Source: Haplomitrium mnioides (lineage: Eukaryota; Marchantiophyta; Haplomitriopsida; Calobryales). Taken from it: DNA of 32,238 nt. The position numbers were made by a program, and so were the translations under genes. Shown piece after piece: positions 29,562 to 32,238 of the stretch (position 1 is the stretch's first letter; every line of letters starts with the position of its first letter). The stretch is taken from contig JBNGIS010017099.1 in the NCBI GenBank assembly GCA_049999725.1, forward strand, positions 1 through 32,238. Reading direction: 5' to 3'. The notes beneath the pieces were generated by a model. It worked only from the letters and a program-made list of their open reading frames with translations, searched no databases and was not told where the DNA came from.

Positions 29562-30449
29562 TTAAGAGCAAAACACATCATGCTTTTGGCCATCAGCCAT
29601 AGTCACAACACTCCCCTTGATAGACCTATATTTTTCTTTGATTATCTTAGCAAAATGCAACGACATTAAATTTTCAGAACTTTGACTATCCACCAACATT
29701 CTACAAGAGTGCCCCTCAATCATACCATTAAGATGGAACGAGGTACCTTGAATTCTTGTCGGAATTCGAATTCCATTAGAGCTAGCAAAGTTTTTAGTAT
29801 GTTGTTTGAATGGTTGAGGACAAGATCTAGCCTCTATAGTAGTAAAGAATGAGTCATGCCGCTCCACCATACGCATTGCTTCATTGAGTAGGCTCTCTCT
29901 CATGGTAACTTCTATTCTTGTATGAGGCTTCAATCCCCAAACAAAGCGGTCTAATGCTTCTTCTTCTCTTATATCAAGAATTTGCATAACTATATCCTGA
30001 AAATGTGTCATATAGCTTCTTATTGTACCAAGTTGCTTCAATTCGACCAATCAATCTCTTGCTACTTTTGAAGCATTTACAACTCTTGAAATCACATCTT
30101 CTTTGAACTCGCACAAAGAAACAAGAGGAGCAACAAATCCAGATTGTGCTTGTTCTACTTGATATCTCCACCAGGTCTTTGCAACTCCTTCGAATTGGCT
30201 TGCCACAAAAAAAAAATCACCGACTACTTTCTAATATTTGTGGCTTCAAAAATACTGTTCAAAATTGAAGATGAAGTTCTCATAAGCACCATAAACCACC
30301 TTTCAATCATATGTTTTTGACGTTGGAAATCGTCTATAACTCTCTTCTTCTCGAAACATTGCCCTTTCTTTTATTCTCACTTGCAAAAAGCTTGAAAGAT
30401 GTTCAAGTCATTGTTCCATTACTTGAACCACCACCTTTTGGTTCTCCAT
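29562..30449 (-). pseudogene. gag fused to protease in Ty3-A copy 2, zinc knuckle deleted
   Basis: The likely gag start is ATG at 30447-30449 (MENQKVVVQVMEQ, then a stop). The gag core lies in frame 29562-30050: LKQLGTIRSYMTHFQDIVMQ, EEALDRFVWGLKPHTRIEVT and MRESLLNEAMRMVERHD. Within the same open frame it passes directly to GIRIPTRIQGTSFHLNGMIE and CRMLVDSQSSENLMSLHF, the protease. About 250 bp present in copy 1, including the CCHC knuckle, are missing, and the frame is kept. The protease triad is D-S-Q instead of D-S/T-G, so it would be inactive. Confidence 0.88.
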
Positions 30450-30475
30450 GTAGCTCACCACAAAAAAGAACCATG

Positions 30476-30487
30476 GCTCTAATACTA
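30476..30487 (-). other. Primer binding site of Ty3-A copy 2 (mutated)
   Basis: Sense TAGTATTAGAGC. The initiator-Met site is TGGTATCAGAGC, so there are two transitions (G to A, C to T). One base separates it from the LTR. Confidence 0.88.
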
Positions 30488-30488
30488 A

Positions 30489-30913
30489 TGTAAAAGAATC
30501 TCAATGACCAAATCCAAATGAGTAAGAACTCATAGTGAACTCTAGTAGAGTTTTTTCAACCAAAGGCAACTCAAGGTCCAAACTAAGACCAAGAGTGCAA
30601 GCAAAATCCAAGCAACCAAAGAACCTAAGTGATTCGAGAGGAACTCTAGAATGAAGAGTAGGGCTAAGAAGCCCTTCTATTTAGAGGTTGTCATCCCTCT
30701 TTCTTCACTTACAAGTCACTTCTAATTTCAGCCCTAAAGGTGACTCTCTACCAAAATTGACTTCAAAAGCAAGTAACCTAAAAGTGACTCTCTACCAAAA
30801 ATGACTTCAAAGTCAAGTAATCCAATCTTAATCCTAAAAGTGACTCACTACCACTTCCTTCACTCCTCTTTATTTTCTTATAAATAGCACAACCCTTATG
30901 CTTGTACTATTGC
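30489..30913 (-). repeat. 5' LTR of Ty3-A copy 2 (425 bp)
   Basis: In sense TGCAATAG at 30913 to TTTTACA at 30489. It aligns with 4730-5160 along its length, including the doubled U3 segment. The TATA region is shortened (around 30680-30690 the TATATATACAAGAGAG stretch is missing), so the promoter looks damaged. Confidence 0.93.
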
Positions 30914-31090
30914 AGACATGATGTTGTGAATCTCATCAATGCTAGGAGCCTCTCTCAAGCTACAAAAAACATGGGACATACAATATGCTATAAATCTAAC
31001 TGATACTAGCAGCTTCTCTCAAGCCACAAAAAATGTAGAACACACAAGATGTCATGAACCTTACCAATGTTAACAACTTCTTTCAAGCTA
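30914..31090. repeat. 64-bp satellite, terminal monomers (about 2.75)
   Basis: Same orientation as the other blocks. The last monomer ends CTTTCAAGCTA, where non-repetitive sequence begins. This is the outer edge of the array in the window. Confidence 0.93.
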
Positions 31091-31190
31091 GTCCATTGCA
31101 GCTAGTTCAAAGTCATGCTCGCCGATGCTCTCTTGTAGCAATACTAGAGCCTTCATTTGGTGCTAGGAAAAGGGTTCTCCTAAACCTATG

Positions 31191-31220
31191 CTCAAGCTCA
31201 AGCTCATGCTCAAGCTCATG
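31191..31220. repeat. Hexamer repeat, 5 units of CTCAAG/CTCATG
   Basis: Order: CTCAAG, CTCAAG, CTCATG, CTCAAG, CTCATG. Mixed units suggest an ancestral 12-bp unit. Confidence 0.95.
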
Positions 31221-32238
31221 TATATTTTTTGCTAGCTAATATTACTATAACACTCAATTCTCTATTACTAGTGTTACTAACTAGAAGCAAGGTCATGGCT
31301 ATCTTTAGTTTGAGAAATATTTCATCACCTTATAAGAGTATAGCACTACTCTTTTATAATTAAAGTCTAGAGAGGTCTTAACCCCTCTACTCACCTTAGT
31401 TATTTTATTTTTGGAACATTTCTTATTATTAGCGGAGGTATTCACCTTGTAAGACATAAGCTTTAAACTACTTATTTGATAGCATTCTTAGCCTTGTTAG
31501 AAAGATATCAACAAAACTTTTCCCACTATATCTTTATAGAGGAAATTTTATGTTGTACAACTTTCATAATATATGACTGCATATCTACAAATAGAATTCA
31601 CTCATGTACATAGATGAAAGGCTTAATCTCATTGGTTATCTAATCCTTTGGGCTTGTTTGAAAGGTCAAGATTAGATCTTTTGAACACATTATTAAAAGG
31701 CACAATTTGACATTAGCAAGATTTCAAAATCCATAAATAACAACTGCTACTTTGAGCCAAGAATTGCTACTCGGTTCCTATTTCATTTGGCGTTCGCAAA
31801 AACCAATTTCAAAATTTTAGCATCCAAAATCATGAATTTGACGCTAGTAATATTAGTTTGCAAAAAAAAAAAGAAGTAATTTTATGCACTAAAATGGCTC
31901 ACATTGAGTGCACAATGTATTAAAAACAAATCTTCTTATAAGCCTTTTAATAGGAATGATAAACCTGGTGCATAAAGGGGTGAAAAAGAGTAAAAACAGG
32001 TTAAAGAGTGGGGTGGAGTCCGAGGAAGCAAGTTTTGTTCGGTTTGTTTTGTTAATTTCTATTATATTTTATTATGAAGCAGAGAACTCTACTCCACTGC
32101 GGGATAATCGTTTTAGAAAGTTGTACTCTTATTAATTTTATCTATTTAATTTTATTATTTTCTCATATTAGATTGTATTTTAATCTTAGGATATTTTCAA
32201 TATTTTATATTCATTTATTTTTTAAATGTTATTATTTT
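31221..32238. other. AT-rich sequence with no recognisable gene
   Basis: Beyond the satellite edge. Contains an imperfect hairpin (TAGAGAGGT, CTTA, ACCCCTCTA near 31370-31393), an A-run at 31863-31874 and, at 31975-32060, a short purine-rich stretch. Open frames are under 80 codons and match nothing I know. I see no RNA gene or transposon end. Confidence 0.5.

Larger units (their letters stand above)
26701..30913 (-). mobile_element. Ty3/gypsy Ty3-A retrotransposon, copy 2, 3'-truncated
   Basis: The minus-strand order matches copy 1: 5' LTR (30489-30913), primer site, gag fused to protease, RT, RNase H, integrase. It stops within the integrase C-terminal region at 26701 against satellite, so the chromodomain, polypurine tract and 3' LTR are missing. 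Satellite flanks both ends in the same orientation and nearly the same phase. Reading frames are broken but less so than copy 1 in the integrase C-terminal module. Confidence 0.93.

Noticed and set aside
26247-30913. One retrotransposon with inverted LTRs
   Set aside because: The left LTR has its own GTATA target duplication and is separated from the element by satellite, so it is an independent solo LTR.
31370-31393. Short imperfect hairpin as a possible terminator or small RNA
   Set aside because: A nine-base stem with one mismatch is expected by chance in a kilobase of AT-rich DNA, and nothing transcribed is evident beside it.
31908-32135. 75-codon plus-strand frame near the right end
   Set aside because: No similarity recognised, AT-rich context, and no supporting signals.

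Overview
The window is nuclear DNA of a land plant. The support is Ty3/gypsy (chromovirus-type and PHD-finger-type) retrotransposons, pieces of plant-like host genes (40S ribosomal protein S7, 20S proteasome alpha type-7, a pentatricopeptide repeat protein), AT-rich composition and a large 64-bp satellite. I cannot name the species. No intact host gene is visible. The region looks like heterochromatin made of nested, decayed retroelements and satellite DNA.

Layout. (1) 1-5160: a minus-strand Ty3/gypsy element (family Ty3-A, with chromodomain). The 5' LTR (4730-5160) is complete and the 3' LTR (1-332) is cut by the window edge; gag and pol carry stops and frameshifts. (2) 5165-5715: an intronless, broken pseudogene of 40S ribosomal protein S7, minus strand. 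(3) 5716-6459: unrecognised DNA. (4) 6460-9594: one LTR of a second family (Ty3-B), split in two by about 2.8 kb of 64-bp satellite (6683-9468). (5) 9597-17866: a decayed, 5'-truncated Ty3-B element with its own LTR (9597-9948). Its pol is interrupted in the integrase C-terminal region by a nested element at 10534-15415.

The nested element is non-autonomous and LARD-like. It has very large LTRs (about 2.55 and 1.64 kb), a 0.7-kb internal region, an Asp-type primer binding site and a polypurine tract. Its LTRs carry a processed fragment of the proteasome alpha type-7 gene, and the longer LTR also carries a PPR gene fragment. Removing the nested element rejoins the Ty3-B pol reading frame.

(6) 17867-26246: about 8.4 kb of the same satellite. 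(7) 26247-26654: a plus-strand solo LTR of Ty3-A with a perfect 5-bp target duplication (GTATA) inside a satellite monomer. (8) 26701-30913: a second minus-strand Ty3-A element. It has its 5' LTR but has lost the chromodomain, the 3' LTR and the gag zinc knuckle, and is fused directly to satellite. (9) 30914-31090: the last satellite monomers. (10) 31091-32238: AT-rich sequence with a short hexamer repeat and no recognisable gene.

Relative order inferred from nesting: the satellite was there before the solo LTR and probably before the second Ty3-A copy. Ty3-B was there before the LARD-like element. The LARD-like element acquired the proteasome fragment before its last transposition, because both LTRs carry it. 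The relation between satellite block 1 and the Ty3-B LTR it splits is the main open question. All alignments were done by eye, so percentages and boundaries are approximate.
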